This document shows, one piece after another, positions 13,177 to 13,733 of a stretch of DNA of 13,733 nt. This stretch comes from Eubacterium sp. CAG:786. GTDB taxonomy: Bacteria > Bacillota > Clostridia > Oscillospirales > Ruminococcaceae. Every line of letters begins with the position of its first letter. The stretch's first letter is position 1. The stretch covers positions 1 to 13,733 of the forward strand of contig HF989382.1 of assembly GCA_000432175.1 (NCBI GenBank). Direction: 5' to 3'. The translations under genes were made by a program, and so were the position numbers. The notes beneath the pieces were generated by a model that worked only from the letters and a program-made list of their open reading frames with translations, ran no database searches and was not told the origin of the DNA.

Positions 13177-13733
13177 TTATTTGCCGCTTTTGAGCCATTC
13201 GTCAGCCACTGCGTCTGCAACGGCGTCCGCAACGGATTTATCCAGCGCGCTGGGGATTATATAGTCCACGGAAAGCTTGTCGTCAGTAACCAGGGCTGCG
13301 ATAGCGTGGGCAGCTGCGAGCTTCATTTCCTCGGTGATAGCCTTTGCGCGTACCTTCAGCGCGCCCTTGAATACACCCGGGAATACCAGTACGTTATTTA
13401 TCTGGTTGGGGTAGTCGCTTCTGCCGGTGCCGACGATGTAGGCGCCGCTCTGCTTTGCGAGGTCGTAGGTTATCTCGGGCTCGGGGTTTGCCATCGGGAA
13501 AAGCACGGGCTTTTCAGCCATGGACTGTATCATCTCGGGTGTAACGAGGTTCGGCTTGGAAACGCCGACGAATGCGTCCGCGCCCTTGAGTGCGTCAGCG
13601 AGGCTGCCCTTGATGTTGCGCTTGTTGGTGAGCTTAGCCATCTCAGCATGGGCAGGATTTGAGTATTCCTCATCGTGGTTGATGATTCCGCAGAGGTCTA
13701 CCATTATAAGGTCGCCTACGCCGAGCTTCAGCA
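13177..13733 (-). CDS. NAD(P)-dependent malic enzyme, N-terminal part outside window
   Basis: Oxidatively decarboxylates malate to pyruvate and CO2. The gene is on the minus strand, and its 5' part lies beyond the window end: the frame is open to the last base, reading LKLGVGDLIMVD before the first internal Met. Visible are ~185 C-terminal residues: the second half of the Rossmann domain (VDLCGIINHDEE, LADALKGADAFVGVSKPNLV), then FPMANPEPEI and GTGRSDYPNQINNVLVFPG, both hallmarks of bacterial malic enzymes, and the Ala/Asp-rich tail. The visible size is consistent with the short (~390 residue) bacterial form. The cofactor-specific Rossmann glycines are mostly outside the window, so NAD versus NADP preference is not readable. 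It is followed 21 nt later by the TSCPD gene. Confidence 0.94.
   Translation of the reverse strand, partial: LKLGVGDLIMVDLCGIINHDEEYSNPAHAEMAKLTNKRNIKGSLADALKGADAFVGVSKPNLVTPEMIQSMAEKPVLFPMANPEPEITYDLAKQSGAYIVGTGRSDYPNQINNVLVFPGVFKGALKVRAKAITEEMKLAAAHAIAALVTDDKLSVDYIIPSALDKSVADAVADAVADEWLKSGK

Overview
The window reads as ordinary chromosome of a spore-forming member of class Clostridia with moderate GC content, most like a Ruminococcus/Oscillospiraceae relative. This is inferred from the Firmicutes-type gene order dxs-tlyA-nadK-argR-recN, the GGAGG-type ribosome binding sites in front of nearly every gene, a PepV-type dipeptidase, and a tiny spoVM gene. No species can be named from the sequence alone.

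Layout. (1) Positions 1-7879, plus strand: a tightly packed run starting with the 3' three quarters of dxs (isoprenoid precursor synthesis), then tlyA (rRNA 2'-O-methyltransferase), nadK (NAD kinase), a 227-residue AlkZ-related protein, argR (arginine repressor), recN (double-strand-break repair ATPase, TTG start), a four-helix membrane protein with the signature of the CrtO acyltransferase family, and an M20 dipeptidase of the PepV/Sapep type. Gaps are 4-35 nt and no internal promoter or terminator is obvious, so this may be one long transcript ending at a short hairpin at 7887. (2) Positions 7915-8186, minus strand: two very small genes, a 55-residue two-helix membrane protein and a 28-residue SpoVM (spore coat anchoring peptide). 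(3) Positions 8187-9315: a divergent control region with consensus TTGACA-17-TATAAT and 11-bp-spaced TTACAG repeats like a WalR/PhoP-type site, leading into an unrecognised lipoprotein with its own terminator. (4) Positions 9316-10458: a LacI-family regulator with its own promoter. (5) Positions 10460-11270, minus strand: a TetR-family regulator with a near-consensus promoter, sharing a bidirectional terminator with the LacI gene. (6) Positions 11361-13733, minus strand: an apparent operon in the order malic enzyme (partial), TSCPD-domain protein, metF (methylenetetrahydrofolate reductase) and a stand-alone cobalamin-dependent methionine synthase activation protein that overlaps metF by 11 nt.

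How they fit together. Region 1 is the conserved Clostridia/Bacilli housekeeping locus, but its usual downstream partners spoIVB and spo0A are absent here, and an AlkZ-related gene sits between nadK and argR. Region 6 is a one-carbon/methionine module: MetF makes the 5-methyl-THF used by methionine synthase, and the activation protein is expected to reactivate oxidised cobalamin on that enzyme, whose gene is not in the window.

I saw no mobile element, CRISPR array, tRNA, rRNA or riboswitch. There is no clear evidence of a wholly new system. The most noteworthy items are the two tiny genes at 7915-8186, the CrtO-like protein outside any carotenoid context, the AlkZ-related insertion, the response-regulator-like repeat array, and the Cys-tailed methionine synthase activation protein.
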